Assembly (NCBI GenBank): GCA_031277415.1 | Contig: JAITMK010000102.1 | Location: forward strand, 1-47,371 | Reading direction: 5' to 3' | DNA from: Azoarcus sp. | Lineage (GTDB): Bacteria; Pseudomonadota; Gammaproteobacteria; Burkholderiales; Rhodocyclaceae | DNA: 47,371 nucleotides | Shown here: piece by piece, positions 7,952 through 17,867 of the stretch | Layout: each line of letters starts with the position of its first letter | Numbering within the stretch: position 1 is the first letter of the stretch | The notes under the pieces: model-generated | Database searches by the model: none | The model's input: only the letters and a program-made list of their open reading frames with translations | What the model was told of the DNA's origin: nothing | Position numbers and translations under genes: made by a program

Positions 7952-8791
7952 TTAAATAAAACTGTTGTCTAAAAATAAAAGGTTTGCGTTAGTGTGTCCG
8001 AAAAACCCACGAAACACAGAACCGTCCCCTGCCAGTGATGTCCAGCCAGCAATACTCATTATCGGAAATTGAACTTGTATAACACCTTCATTAAACTGTT
8101 GATTATTAGGAAGATCAACTAAAGATATATTTATAGTTTTCCTATTATTTGACCATGTTACTGTAAATCCTGCAAAAGCCAAGTAATCATAGCCTAGAGA
8201 ACTAAAGTCAGGTTGAGCCGCACGTCTACAGCCCCAATTTCCAACAACGCATGAAACAGGGACATCAAAAGGGAATGTTCCTGATGGCGTACCGTTCAAC
8301 GTTCCAATGACGCGCATAGACTTATTTTCAGATGAAAAAACTAGAGACCCGCTATCGTTAAAAATTTTAAGGCCATACTTTTCATTATTAGTATTTACAA
8401 GTGAGGGTTGATAATCAAACACATGTATGGTAACAGGCATACTTCTATCTATTAAATATCTATACATATAAGTATTTCCATGCCGTTCTAATACGCTATA
8501 AAAGCGTAAAGAACAATCCCCATCTGGTATTATTGAAAATACAGGATATTTAATATCATCAGATAGCTGTATCCTAACGCAGCTATTAAATTCCTGTGGA
8601 TTACTAGGATATTGATGCGGAATCAAATACGGAGAAATAGGGTATATACCAAAAGGATTTACGGAATTAAAAATATGAGACCCTATGTACGGGCCAGTAT
8701 AACGTATAGACTGAATGTATTTAAAGTTGCTATAAATGCTATCAATCTGTAACACAGAATTTCTATTTCGTACTGCCATACCATATTCCAT
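7952..8791 (-). CDS. tail-tip-associated or fibre-like protein, 279 aa, larger of a related pair
   Basis: I do not recognise a characterised family with certainty. The N-terminus MEYGMAVRNRNSVLQIDSIY parallels the neighbour's MSYGLRVNDSQGRNMVDISS, a pattern I associate with DUF6453-type proteins next to phage tail tip genes. The rest is rich in Asn, Ser, Tyr and aromatic residues with beta-strand character, suited to an exposed tail protein. Two cysteines, in VSCVVGNWGCRRA, are close together. The gene is markedly AT-rich compared with the tail genes upstream, consistent with recent exchange. It follows the 101-aa relative after 2 bp. Confidence 0.6.
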   Translation of the reverse strand: MEYGMAVRNRNSVLQIDSIYSNFKYIQSIRYTGPYIGSHIFNSVNPFGIYPISPYLIPHQYPSNPQEFNSCVRIQLSDDIKYPVFSIIPDGDCSLRFYSVLERHGNTYMYRYLIDRSMPVTIHVFDYQPSLVNTNNEKYGLKIFNDSGSLVFSSENKSMRVIGTLNGTPSGTFPFDVPVSCVVGNWGCRRAAQPDFSSLGYDYLAFAGFTVTWSNNRKTINISLVDLPNNQQFNEGVIQVQFPIMSIAGWTSLAGDGSVFRGFFGHTNANLLFLDNSFI

Positions 8792-8793
8792 AA

Positions 8794-9099
8794 TTAAAAA
8801 ACTCCAAAGAAATTAGTTGTAATCAATCTAAAATCCTGAGAATTATTTTGATAATAAAAATTTATACCAGTACTAGTCATACTAATGACGGGTGGTGATG
8901 CTGGGTAGTCAATTAATATTGAACGATATTGTTGTGTAACAGCAATAGACATTATAAAAATATCTTCAAGTGCCTCTTTTTGTACAGACTGTGAACCGGC
9001 AGCCGAGATGGTTATACTTCCGCGTATACGTGATAAACGTGAAGAAATATCTACCATATTTCTTCCCTGCGAATCGTTAACACGCAAACCATACGACAT
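8794..9099 (-). CDS. small tail-associated protein, 101 aa, smaller of a related pair
   Basis: It begins MSYGLRVNDSQGRNMVDISS, resembling the first 20 residues of the 279-aa protein that follows, and ends in FRLITTNFFGVF. It lies 13 bp after the tail tip gene and is AT-rich. Probable structural role at the tail tip or as a fibre chaperone; no specific function can be assigned from sequence. Confidence 0.6.
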   Translation of the reverse strand: MSYGLRVNDSQGRNMVDISSRLSRIRGSITISAAGSQSVQKEALEDIFIMSIAVTQQYRSILIDYPASPPVISMTSTGINFYYQNNSQDFRLITTNFFGVF

Positions 9100-9112
9100 A
9101 TATACCCTTTCT

Positions 9113-12100
9113 CTATACGTCTAAGTTACCAAGTTGAACACGCAATACGCCGAACTCATCAAAAACTTTGATTACCTGCCCATTCATCTCCATCCGAGCA
9201 CCAGACAGTGCAGAACGGACGCTGAAATTGTTTATGCCAACAAGGGCAAGACTCCCTATCTGTGCTGCCCCAATCGCCGCGTTTGAGATGATCGTAGACA
9301 CATTCGTCGTATCGATCTGACCAAGGTCATTTATCAAATCGCCCCATGAGCCATAGCCACCGCCACCTACTGACCCACCAGATTGCAATGTGATCGACCC
9401 ATCCGGCGCGTAAATAGTGAAGTTCGTGCCATCCCACGCGGCCCCGGCGCCGCCGGGCGTGCCGACGCGCCACTTGTAGTCGTTGGTGTCGTACCCCTGC
9501 CAGAACCCCTTACCGGCAGACCAGGATGCCGCGCCGCCCTTGATGAAACCGAGCGCGTCGAGCGTGAAGTTGCCTGCCGTCATCGTGCCGAGGTTGGCGC
9601 TGATTGCTGACAACTCGCTAACAGCCAGTTTGTCCGCCGTCACGCTGTTGGCAATCAGATTGTCACCATCGCGCGTAAATTGCCATTGTGTGCCATCCCA
9701 TCCATAAAGCCCGCGCTTATAAGGATCACTGACATCGAGGAATACCGCCAGATCGCCGCCGATATCGGCAGGGCTGTTGGGTAGCACTGTCACAGACTTG
9801 ATGCCGCCAGTGGCCAGTGGCGTAGCGGTGATACTGCTGGAGATGTTGAGGCCGGACGTGCCAAAACGGTCGTAGAAAGCGACCCGGAAATAGACCGGAA
9901 TGCCCGGCTGAAGGCCGGTAATCATGCAGGCATTGTCCGCGCCATGATAAACCTTGTAGCCTTCCGTCGTTGGCACGTCTGACGATGTGTGCATCCAGAC
10001 GATCATACCGACGAGGTCTTCATCCGCCGGACGAATGGCGGAAATTCCCACCTGACCAGGGCCCGCCTGCGCTGAAATACCGGCGGGGGTCGCTGGGGCA
10101 GGATTGGCCGCGTTGAGGATGGCAGCGTTTGCAGAATGGCCAATAAGGGTATAGGCCACGACCTCGATACGCAGTGCCCGACGCGGGCCGCCGTCGGCGA
10201 GATTGAGCGCGTAGGTATACGTGTAGGCGTTGAGCGGTACCCACGCCTCACGCACGAGGTTGTTACCGGTGTCGAACACCTTGACCTGATACTGCACCGC
10301 ACCGGGCATGACATCCCAAGTGATCGGGCAGTTCGGGCCGTCGAAAGCAGGATCGAGCCGTAGATTCTGCACATCCGGCGCAGTGGCCGATTCATCGACT
10401 TCGTGTGTAATTTCGACGAACGGACCTTGTCGACCCAGTGCATTCACGGCAATCACCCGGATGGTGTAGACACCAACCGGCACATCATCGATGTCGTAAG
10501 TCGGGCTTGTTGTGGTATCGCTTCTCCAGTTTTCGTCATCGTGGCGCCACGCGATGACGTAGCGTACTGCTCCGCTCTCCGGCGGCATCCAACTGACGGT
10601 GATGCGCGTGCTAACCCCAGCAGAATTGAGCATCCGCAGCACGGTTTTGGCTACAAGATCCGTCACGGGGCCGGGGCGGCTGGTGAGTGTCGTCGTTGGG
10701 CGTGGTTCCAGCATCAGACCATCCTCGACGGCTCCGAATTTTCCCGGATTGTGCGCCAGCGCAGTGATGTCGACCTGCCCGGGATCATCCGCCAGTGTGA
10801 CCGAGAGAACCCGCCAGGTCTCCGGCACGAGTTCTGACCCGGCCAGCACCCAGATCGACCACTGAAGCGGAACATCATCGAGCGCCATAGCAAGCGTGAG
10901 CACATCGACATCTTCTGCCGTGCCACCGCCCCACACCACGTCACGGCTCTGAAGCACCCCGGCAGGCATCACAACCGTGACAGAGTAAGTCATCCCCGGT
11001 TCAAGACGCACCGGCGCATCGAGCGTGAGCACCGTTGCTGTGGCCTCTTTCATCCTGCCACCGAACCGTTTACCCGTCCGGTAGGGGTCATGCGTCTGGA
11101 TGATCGCGCCCGGAAAAACCCGCGCCGCATCCAGACCCGCACGAAATGAAATCGTTTCGGTTTCCGAGCGCTCGCTATATAGCATCCAGCGCCCGAAACG
11201 ATGGGCCTGTCCTCGGCTTTTGCACCCAACCGCCACAACCTCGGTTTCGATCACGCCGTAGCGCTCGACCCCTTCATCGTCGATGACCGCCTCAATGGTC
11301 TGGCGATACCGTTGCGCCGGGTCATTCCACGTTACTAGCGCGACAGTGTGCCGGGTTCTGGCGCTGCTGCCAGAGTAGTGAAATTGCCCATCGATGACGT
11401 TTGCCGCCGTGAACTGCGCGACCACGTCACCCGGCCTGTCCTGCACCACCGTCACCTGGCCGACAGACCAATAGGTGATGGCGCGGAAAACGCTGGCCAG
11501 CGCTGTGAGCACGGTAAAAGCCTGCTCGCGGTTTTGCTTGAAGAGGAAAATCGTAAATCGCGGCTCCATGCCGCCAAAACCGTCCGGGACAAGCTCATCG
11601 CAGTACTGAGCGATGGCGTACAGCCCCCATTTGTCGATCTGCGAGACTTCGATATAGGCCCCCAGGCCGTATCGGTCGGAGGTGCACAGATCGTAGAACA
11701 CCCACGCCGGATTGTCGGTGTAAGCAGGTTTGAATGTGCCGTCCCATACCCCGGTGTAGGTTCTTGTTGACGGGTCGTAGTTGGACGGCACCTTGATGAT
11801 GAGCCCCCGTGCATGAAATCCGCGTACCGGGATGCGCTGGAATTGCTCGGCATCGATCTGCAAGGCGACCAGTGCTGAGTTGGAATAGCGCAGCTTGGCG
11901 TCAACGATCTCTGTATACGAGTCCCAATAGGTATCGTTTTGGAGATCGCTGGTTGTCGCGTCTTCCGTCAGGCGGCGCATCCGGATTTCCCACGGCCCGC
12001 CCGCTGGAAGTGCTACCCGATATTGGCGCTTGTAATTGCTGCTGGTTTTTCCGGTGATGGTGTCGACGATCATTTGCTGCCAGCCGCCACCGTTGTTCTG

Positions 12101-12565
12101 GACATCGATGGCGATTGAGACGGATGTGCCGGTGATATCGCCGTTTGATGTGTTCTGATGAAAGAGCGCCGGAACGCGAAGAGTCACCCGCACGGCGCTG
12201 ATATTGATGTTGCTGATCGATCTGACAACGGGCGTGTTGACGCTCACTTGCACGGCCACCGCAATCTCACTCTCGACTTCCGGGAATCCTTCAACCGGCG
12301 CTTGATTCTGCGTGCCATGCCGGGTTTGAACCACGACCCCCTGAAAATTCATGGAGCCGTCCTGGTTTTGAAGCGGGGTGTCGTCGAGATAAATCGACTT
12401 CAATCCGTCAACCAGCCCGACGATTTCGCCCTCACCGATGACATCGATGATGCGCGCGTACTGGCGGCTGCGCAGGCTGTCCGGCGCTTCGTAGGGGGTG
12501 TGATATGAGCTGCTGCTTCCGCCGCCGCCCGCACCGCGAACCACAGGAAGTTCCATCTTACCCAT
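9113..12565 (-). CDS. lambda gpJ-like tail tip / host specificity protein
   Basis: The 1150-residue protein starts MGKMELPVVRGAGGGGSSSS and continues with the J-type segment SRQYARIIDVIGEGEIVGLV and PLQNQDGSMNF. J-like proteins form the central tail tip and contact the receptor with their C-terminus. The middle holds fibronectin type III-like repeats (for example SWMPPESGAVRYVIAWRHDD and TYDIDDVPVGVYTIRVIAVN). The C-terminal part (GLYGWDGTQWQF, then the SVTADKLAVSELSAISANLG region) is typical of J/fibre ends. The ATG overlaps the stop of the preceding I-like gene by one base. Length matches lambda J (1132). Confidence 0.9.
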   Translation of the reverse strand: MGKMELPVVRGAGGGGSSSSYHTPYEAPDSLRSRQYARIIDVIGEGEIVGLVDGLKSIYLDDTPLQNQDGSMNFQGVVVQTRHGTQNQAPVEGFPEVESEIAVAVQVSVNTPVVRSISNINISAVRVTLRVPALFHQNTSNGDITGTSVSIAIDVQNNGGGWQQMIVDTITGKTSSNYKRQYRVALPAGGPWEIRMRRLTEDATTSDLQNDTYWDSYTEIVDAKLRYSNSALVALQIDAEQFQRIPVRGFHARGLIIKVPSNYDPSTRTYTGVWDGTFKPAYTDNPAWVFYDLCTSDRYGLGAYIEVSQIDKWGLYAIAQYCDELVPDGFGGMEPRFTIFLFKQNREQAFTVLTALASVFRAITYWSVGQVTVVQDRPGDVVAQFTAANVIDGQFHYSGSSARTRHTVALVTWNDPAQRYRQTIEAVIDDEGVERYGVIETEVVAVGCKSRGQAHRFGRWMLYSERSETETISFRAGLDAARVFPGAIIQTHDPYRTGKRFGGRMKEATATVLTLDAPVRLEPGMTYSVTVVMPAGVLQSRDVVWGGGTAEDVDVLTLAMALDDVPLQWSIWVLAGSELVPETWRVLSVTLADDPGQVDITALAHNPGKFGAVEDGLMLEPRPTTTLTSRPGPVTDLVAKTVLRMLNSAGVSTRITVSWMPPESGAVRYVIAWRHDDENWRSDTTTSPTYDIDDVPVGVYTIRVIAVNALGRQGPFVEITHEVDESATAPDVQNLRLDPAFDGPNCPITWDVMPGAVQYQVKVFDTGNNLVREAWVPLNAYTYTYALNLADGGPRRALRIEVVAYTLIGHSANAAILNAANPAPATPAGISAQAGPGQVGISAIRPADEDLVGMIVWMHTSSDVPTTEGYKVYHGADNACMITGLQPGIPVYFRVAFYDRFGTSGLNISSSITATPLATGGIKSVTVLPNSPADIGGDLAVFLDVSDPYKRGLYGWDGTQWQFTRDGDNLIANSVTADKLAVSELSAISANLGTMTAGNFTLDALGFIKGGAASWSAGKGFWQGYDTNDYKWRVGTPGGAGAAWDGTNFTIYAPDGSITLQSGGSVGGGGYGSWGDLINDLGQIDTTNVSTIISNAAIGAAQIGSLALVGINNFSVRSALSGARMEMNGQVIKVFDEFGVLRVQLGNLDV

Positions 12566-13113
12566 CAGATCGACTCTGTCGATAAGCCGACGCTCACCAC
12601 CTGGCTGCCAACAATACCTTCGCCGTAGAACAGCGGCACTGGGTTGCCTTGTGCAGAGGTGTTTGTGGCACCGTCGAATCCGTAGCTGGGGAGATTTTCT
12701 GGTCGCTCTGCAGGGCCTTTTGTTTTCGGTGCGGGGGAAAGCAGTTGTACGACACCGCCGATCAGCATGGATATACCAGCCGAGACAAGAGGTTGCGAAC
12801 CCATTAAAAAAACACCGACGACGATCAGCACGATCCCGAGAACGGTTTGCAACACCCCATTCTTACGCCCTGCAATCGCAGGAACGATGCGAATCACATC
12901 ATCAGCAGGATGCTCCAGCGTGTGCTCATCCCGCGAATCACGCTTGCCGACGATGACGTGATAACCCGGCTCGTTGTGATCGAGCAGATGTTTTTGGAAG
13001 CTCGGGAAATTGGCTGCGAGCGCCCGGATTGCCTCCGCTGGCGTGCGAATGTCGAAGCGGTGGAATTTTCCAAACTTTTTGCGCAGGTGGCCATAAAGCA
13101 GTACGGTAATCAC
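12565..13113 (-). CDS. lambda gpI-like tail assembly protein
   Basis: The 182-residue protein starts MITVLLYGHLRKKFGKFHRF, as lambda I-family proteins do, with a ubiquitin-like beta-grasp N-terminal half. A hydrophobic segment follows near residues 87-122 (QTVLGIVLIVVGVFLMG and VSAGISMLIGGVVQLL). It ends with the GNPVPLFYGEGIVGSQVVS motif common in this family. It sits between K and J as in lambda and is required for tail tip assembly there. It overlaps the K-like stop by 4 bases. Confidence 0.85.
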   Translation of the reverse strand: MITVLLYGHLRKKFGKFHRFDIRTPAEAIRALAANFPSFQKHLLDHNEPGYHVIVGKRDSRDEHTLEHPADDVIRIVPAIAGRKNGVLQTVLGIVLIVVGVFLMGSQPLVSAGISMLIGGVVQLLSPAPKTKGPAERPENLPSYGFDGATNTSAQGNPVPLFYGEGIVGSQVVSVGLSTESI

Positions 13114-13829
13114 AGAAGGCTCCGGTGTCTCAGAACGTGGGTTGTGTGCTTGCGCCAGTAGCCGCCGTAGACGTCGCGGCTGGACAGACGCCCGTGGCAG
13201 TGCTGGAGAATCTGGCCGTCTTCGACCAGCACGGCGGCGTGATTCGGCACCGGGCTGGCAACTTGCAGCATCAGTCCATCATGCACGCGCAGATCGCGGC
13301 AATCACCGTCGCCGATCATCACAAATCCTGCCGCCTCGAAATTCTGGCGGTAGAGGTCGCCCCCCTTGAGCCACCAGTCATCCTCTCGCTGGAAGTCGGG
13401 CAGATCGATGCCGAGCGTCTCACGGTAGTAGTCCCGCACCAGGGTGTAGCAGTCCAGCACCCCGTGTCGGAATTGCCGTCCGATCAACGGCGCACGCCAG
13501 CCAGAGGGCGTCACGATCTTGTACGCGCCGCTCGGATGGTTGACGATCAGCCACGGCACGTCGGTTTGTTCACACATCGTCAGATCTGCCATGCTCGGCT
13601 CTGGCAGCACGAACACATGGCTGTGGCAGATGCCGACGATCTCCCCGGTGTCATCTGCGGCAGCCCAATCTGCTGGATCGATCTCGAAATCCTCTGCCGC
13701 ACGGTTTCGGCAACGGAGGTAACGCAACCGCCCGCGCACCACCACAGCCACGCCGCAGCATTCGGCGGGCGCAGTTTCCGCCGCATGAGCCACAACCTCC
13801 GGCACGAGATCAGCGAGCGTCTTTTTCAT
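13110..13829 (-). CDS. lambda gpK-like tail protein: JAMM peptidase plus NlpC/P60 domain
   Basis: The start at 13829 overlaps the L-like stop in ATGA and gives 239 residues. The N-terminal Mov34/JAMM zinc peptidase motif is H69-S-H71 with S79 and D82. The C-terminal NlpC/P60 domain has its nucleophile in HGVLDCYTLVRDYY (C127) and His in PNHAAVLVEDG. In lambda K both domains are needed for tail tip assembly, and the NlpC/P60 part may cut peptidoglycan during DNA entry. Order M-L-K-I-J is the same as in lambda. Confidence 0.9.
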   Translation of the reverse strand: MKKTLADLVPEVVAHAAETAPAECCGVAVVVRGRLRYLRCRNRAAEDFEIDPADWAAADDTGEIVGICHSHVFVLPEPSMADLTMCEQTDVPWLIVNHPSGAYKIVTPSGWRAPLIGRQFRHGVLDCYTLVRDYYRETLGIDLPDFQREDDWWLKGGDLYRQNFEAAGFVMIGDGDCRDLRVHDGLMLQVASPVPNHAAVLVEDGQILQHCHGRLSSRDVYGGYWRKHTTHVLRHRSLL

Positions 13830-14533
13830 CGGATCAGCCCCGCGCCCGGAAAGCCGCCGTAGGGCAATGCCGCAAACTGCCCGAACCGTAGCTTGCAACT
13901 CGACAGCCGCCCACCGCATCTATCCTCGGTCAGCGTGGATACCGGTTGATCGTTACGATCCGCTACCGGCCCGCCCGTGTAACCGCAATAGGGGCCGCGA
14001 TAGCCGCCCGCCATCAGCCACCAGCAGGTGTTCTGAATGACCTGACGGCGCGGGAGCATGCAGCTTGGCATGTCGATTGCCGCCGCCAGTTCGAATTCGA
14101 TGAAAATGTTGTTCTGCGCGGATTTGCGGTCGATCACCCACGTTTCTTGATCGATGTACTGCGCCGGATCGGCCTCCGGGTTCGATCCGCCTGGAAAATT
14201 CACGGCATCAAGATACTTGAGCAGCGTGCGCACCACGGTCACCGTCGCGCCCACCAGGTCGTTCAGTTCATGCGTCAACGCACCCACCAGGCCGGTGACG
14301 TTCGCAACCTTGATTTTAGGGCGCGGAAGCGTGCCGCTGCTGCGTTTATCGAACCCTTCTGCCTCAATCGGAAAACGTGTGTAGACCTCACCATTCCACA
14401 CCACATCGTTTCCAAGTCCATTCACGCCAGCATGAAACCGATAAATACCTGTTTCGCCTGCTCCGGCGGTATTCAACTCGAACAGTGTGATGAGCGTGCC
14501 GGGATTGAGGGACTGTAGATCCCTTTCAATCAT
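13826..14533 (-). CDS. lambda gpL-like minor tail protein
   Basis: The 235-residue product starts MIERDLQSLNPGTLITLFEL and has the family segment WNGEVYTRFPIEAEGFDKRS. Four C-terminal-half cysteines (in PSCMLPR, QNTCWWLM, GPYCGYTGG and EDRCGGRLSSC) match the iron-sulfur ligands described for lambda gpL. The start is set by ATGA overlap with the M-like gene. It takes part in tail tip assembly. Confidence 0.87.
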   Translation of the reverse strand: MIERDLQSLNPGTLITLFELNTAGAGETGIYRFHAGVNGLGNDVVWNGEVYTRFPIEAEGFDKRSSGTLPRPKIKVANVTGLVGALTHELNDLVGATVTVVRTLLKYLDAVNFPGGSNPEADPAQYIDQETWVIDRKSAQNNIFIEFELAAAIDMPSCMLPRRQVIQNTCWWLMAGGYRGPYCGYTGGPVADRNDQPVSTLTEDRCGGRLSSCKLRFGQFAALPYGGFPGAGLIR

Positions 14534-14859
14534 CTTCCAAATACCTCCTCGAACGTCGCCGACAAGCTCTTTAGAAGGGCTTTCTGGCGCACCGAGTTCC
14601 AATTCCTGCATTCAAACCGCCCCGGAATGCCATCCGGGTCAACCCAATCGAATCCGTCATGGTGCGCACGCAGAAATGCAACGATGGCGTTAATCTCGGC
14701 TTCCGTGCGGTTATTGAACGTCAGCGCCCAACTGCGGGGATTGTTGTTGAAGCCTGCCGCCGTGACTTGCGAGTAACCATCCCCAAATTCGGCACGGTTT
14801 TGCCTCGGCTCCTCTGAAAGCGTGGCATCCCAGTCGTGAGTCCATGTGAACGTTGCCAT
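14530..14859 (-). CDS. lambda gpM-like minor tail protein
   Basis: The 109-residue product (MATFTWTHDWDATLSEEPRQ ...) carries the family features EFGDGYSQ, SWALTFNNRTEAEINAIVAF and HDGFDWVDPDG, as in lambda gpM/DUF2460-like tail proteins. The ATG at 14859 overlaps the tape measure stop (TGATG); a GTG at 14862 is an alternative start. It follows the tape measure gene as in lambda. Confidence 0.85.
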   Translation of the reverse strand: MATFTWTHDWDATLSEEPRQNRAEFGDGYSQVTAAGFNNNPRSWALTFNNRTEAEINAIVAFLRAHHDGFDWVDPDGIPGRFECRNWNSVRQKALLKSLSATFEEVFGR

Positions 14860-17800
14860 CACGTCCTCGCAAGTTGCCCGCCTGGTCGCTGTTCGGCGGT
14901 AATGACTGTTCGCACCACGGCCTCGATGCGCCGGGCAAAAGCTGCGTAATCACGCGCCTCATCGCCGTTTTTCGATTCCCGGCGATCACCGCCGTCGGCG
15001 TTGACGACGATGGTCACATTCACACCGCCGCCGCCAGCAGCATACACGCCCAGCTTGCCGTCCGGCATGCGTTTGAGCGGTAGCGCGGCTTCCGGCCCGG
15101 CCTCGCCTGCGATTCCTGTGCGCCAGGCGCCGCCACTGGCAAAGCGAAAGAGCGTCGGGCCGCTCAGCACTTCGCCACGTCCGAACGCACCGCCCGCCGC
15201 AAAAGCCCGCACCGGCCCGGCACCGGAAAAGGCATTGCCTTTTGCGCTGGCAAACCATGATCCGATTGAACTGAGGATGCTTCCAAATCCGCTGTTGCCG
15301 CTACTGCTCATACTGCTGAACAATTGCGAAATCCAGTCCTTTGCGACATCTAGCGCCTTGGAAATGCCGTCCTCAAGACCTTTCATCGACGCATTCAACA
15401 GAGCGGATTGCAACGTTTGTGCCAGTGACTTAACAATATCGGTGCCACTGGAGAACCCGGAAATCAGCCCGCGCGCGATGCTGCTGGCAAACGATTGTTG
15501 TGCGAAGCTGCTGCTATTCTGAATCTCAGTCTTGATATCTTTACCCTCTTGCTCCGAGAATCGACCGGAAGACACTTGTCGATCAACGTAATCGAGCTGG
15601 CTTTGCAGTCGCGCTTGCGCCGCCGTCGCCGTGTTTGCTCGTGCCGTCTGGAGTGCCTGTTCTAATTCGATTTCCTTGAGCGTGGCAGAGGCGGATTCCA
15701 TTCGTGCAGCGGCTGTTTGTCTCTCTGTTTCTGTCATTTGCGCCCAGGCCGGTGACAACATCAGCTCATAGAGCGCAGATTGCGCCGCATTCAAGTTCAT
15801 CGTCGATTTCGCGGCGTCGTTTATGGAGGCAGAGATACCGTTCATCGCATTCTGGTAGGCAACGGTAGCTTCCGCTGACGCTGACGTTTCGGCCTGTGCC
15901 TGGATGAGATCGCGCCACGGCTGCGGCATGTCTTTCCAAGCGGGCGACTGCATCACATCACGCAACACTTGCTGTGCGTTTGTCAGGCCAAGGGCTTCCG
16001 CCTCAGCGCGGCGCTGAACATCGATCAGGCTCTCCATCGCACTGGCGTATTGCCGTGCGACTTCCCGTTTCAGTTCGAGTTCATGATCGACGGGTTCTTT
16101 CTGTTGACGTTGTTTCGGTACCTTTGGGACGCTGTCTTTCTTTTCATATTTCGCCCGTATTTCTGCAACCCTTCTGTTGTACGCTTCCAGTGCCGTTACG
16201 TATTCGGCGGAGTCTTTTTGTAAGGTATTTTTGACGACAGCAAAGGCAGCCGCCTCGGTGGCAAGATCGGACTTGAGTTGCTCAGAAAGAGAACGGCGCT
16301 CGTTGATGTAGATCTGATACCGCGCATTCGTCGCCGCCTGATAGTTGCCTGAGTTGAGTTTTTCCTGGTTTTTCAGTGCTTCGCGTGCGAGATTAATTTC
16401 TTTTTGAAGTTCATCGATTCTGCCTTGATTATTATGTTTGTACCAACCGTATGCTAGGCCACTGCGTTGACGCTCAAGAGCCGCCCGCTCACTTTCTAAC
16501 TTCATTTCAGCATTAGAAATGGCAGCACGCCTTTTCCCGATATCTTCTTCCTGCTCAATCTGCTCTTGGGTCATACCCGCTAGGCGTTTACGCTGACGCT
16601 CAATATCGCGCACCATATCGGCAGATTTTTGTGCAGCCTGCTCCGCCCGGCTGCTGTACGTGCTCCATGCAATCGCCGCTGCTCCCAGCGCTGTGATGAG
16701 CAACCCAATTGGACCACCTAATGCCGCCAGCGCCCCCCTCGCGATGCCTGAGGCAACGGATGCGCCACGCTGTGCGGCTGCCAACGCGGCTAACGCAGCC
16801 GCTTCGCGCTGGAGGGCAACTATATGCTGTCCACGATGCATAGTTACGGCTGCCAATGAAACAGCCGCACGTGCCTGTGCCAGTTCGAGTTGTGCTGCCG
16901 CGATGGCCACCTGCTGTGTGGCCGCACGCTGTGCAATCATTGCATTCACACTGGCCGCTGCCGACGCTGCAAATCTACCCATCGCAGCAACGGCCATCGT
17001 GCCCGCTGCCGCTACCACCAGATCGATGTTATCCGATAGCGCAGTGATTCCCGATGTCAGCGTTTTGATCACGCCCGTATTGGCCTCTGCGCTACCCGCA
17101 AATTTCATCAGGCTGTTTTCGGCGCGCTGGAAAGCATCTGCAAGCGTGACCGGCATATCGTCGGTTTCTTTGCCGAGTTTATTGACCTGGTTGGATACGC
17201 CGATCAGTACATCAGAAGTAATTTTCCCGTCACGAACCATCGCTTGAAGCTCGACGGTACTTTTACCGAGCGAATCCGCCAACGCCTGGATGAGCCGAGG
17301 CGCGCCGTTGAGCACGCTCAGGTATTCCTCCATGCCCATCTTGCCCTGGTTGACTGATTTAGACCATGCACTGATGACGTTCGCGCTGCGTTCTGTATTA
17401 GCTGCTGAGACGGTCAATCCATATTGCAGTGCCTCGACCATGCCCAGGGCGTCATCGGCGGAATATCCCAACTCGCGGAGGCTTTGGCTTGTACGAATAT
17501 AGAGTTCGGCTGAATTCCCGAACGATTTATATGTCCGGTTGCTGACTTCCATCAGCCGCTCTTGTGCTTCGGCGGCAGTGGAGATTGAACCCGCAGCAAT
17601 CTCGATACGACTGGCGAGTTGCCCCCAGTCATCGGCCAACTGGATCATGCGCCGGGCGCCCATCACCCCCGCGAAAGCCGACGCATACTGGGCAATGGCG
17701 CTAGTCATGCTTCCAATGGCGCGTGTGCTCTGTGCTGATGCCTGCTGAGTCGCGACGATTTCCGCATTCGTCCCGGCAAGCGCGGCGATGACGCGCCTCA

Positions 17801-17864
17801 ACTCCTGAGCCGCCTCCGCGCCATCCGCTCTGATTCTGATGCCGAAATTAAGATTGCCAGCCAT
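14859..17864 (-). CDS. tail tape measure protein
   Basis: The 1001-residue protein sets tail length. The N-terminal part has the MAGNLNFGIRIRADGAEAAQ start and a helical, Ala/Gln-rich tape measure core around ALQYGLTVSAANTERSANVI. A hydrophobic stretch near residue 390 (LGGPIGLLITALGAAAIAWS) can insert in the host membrane. Long charged coiled-coil regions follow, and the C-terminus is Gly-rich (GFGSILSSIGSWFASAKGNA). Its length predicts a long flexible, siphovirus tail. It lies directly after the G/GT pair and is the longest gene of the tail module after J. Confidence 0.92.
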   Translation of the reverse strand: MAGNLNFGIRIRADGAEAAQELRRVIAALAGTNAEIVATQQASAQSTRAIGSMTSAIAQYASAFAGVMGARRMIQLADDWGQLASRIEIAAGSISTAAEAQERLMEVSNRTYKSFGNSAELYIRTSQSLRELGYSADDALGMVEALQYGLTVSAANTERSANVISAWSKSVNQGKMGMEEYLSVLNGAPRLIQALADSLGKSTVELQAMVRDGKITSDVLIGVSNQVNKLGKETDDMPVTLADAFQRAENSLMKFAGSAEANTGVIKTLTSGITALSDNIDLVVAAAGTMAVAAMGRFAASAAASVNAMIAQRAATQQVAIAAAQLELAQARAAVSLAAVTMHRGQHIVALQREAAALAALAAAQRGASVASGIARGALAALGGPIGLLITALGAAAIAWSTYSSRAEQAAQKSADMVRDIERQRKRLAGMTQEQIEQEEDIGKRRAAISNAEMKLESERAALERQRSGLAYGWYKHNNQGRIDELQKEINLAREALKNQEKLNSGNYQAATNARYQIYINERRSLSEQLKSDLATEAAAFAVVKNTLQKDSAEYVTALEAYNRRVAEIRAKYEKKDSVPKVPKQRQQKEPVDHELELKREVARQYASAMESLIDVQRRAEAEALGLTNAQQVLRDVMQSPAWKDMPQPWRDLIQAQAETSASAEATVAYQNAMNGISASINDAAKSTMNLNAAQSALYELMLSPAWAQMTETERQTAAARMESASATLKEIELEQALQTARANTATAAQARLQSQLDYVDRQVSSGRFSEQEGKDIKTEIQNSSSFAQQSFASSIARGLISGFSSGTDIVKSLAQTLQSALLNASMKGLEDGISKALDVAKDWISQLFSSMSSSGNSGFGSILSSIGSWFASAKGNAFSGAGPVRAFAAGGAFGRGEVLSGPTLFRFASGGAWRTGIAGEAGPEAALPLKRMPDGKLGVYAAGGGGVNVTIVVNADGGDRRESKNGDEARDYAAFARRIEAVVRTVITAEQRPGGQLART

Positions 17865-17867
17865 CGG

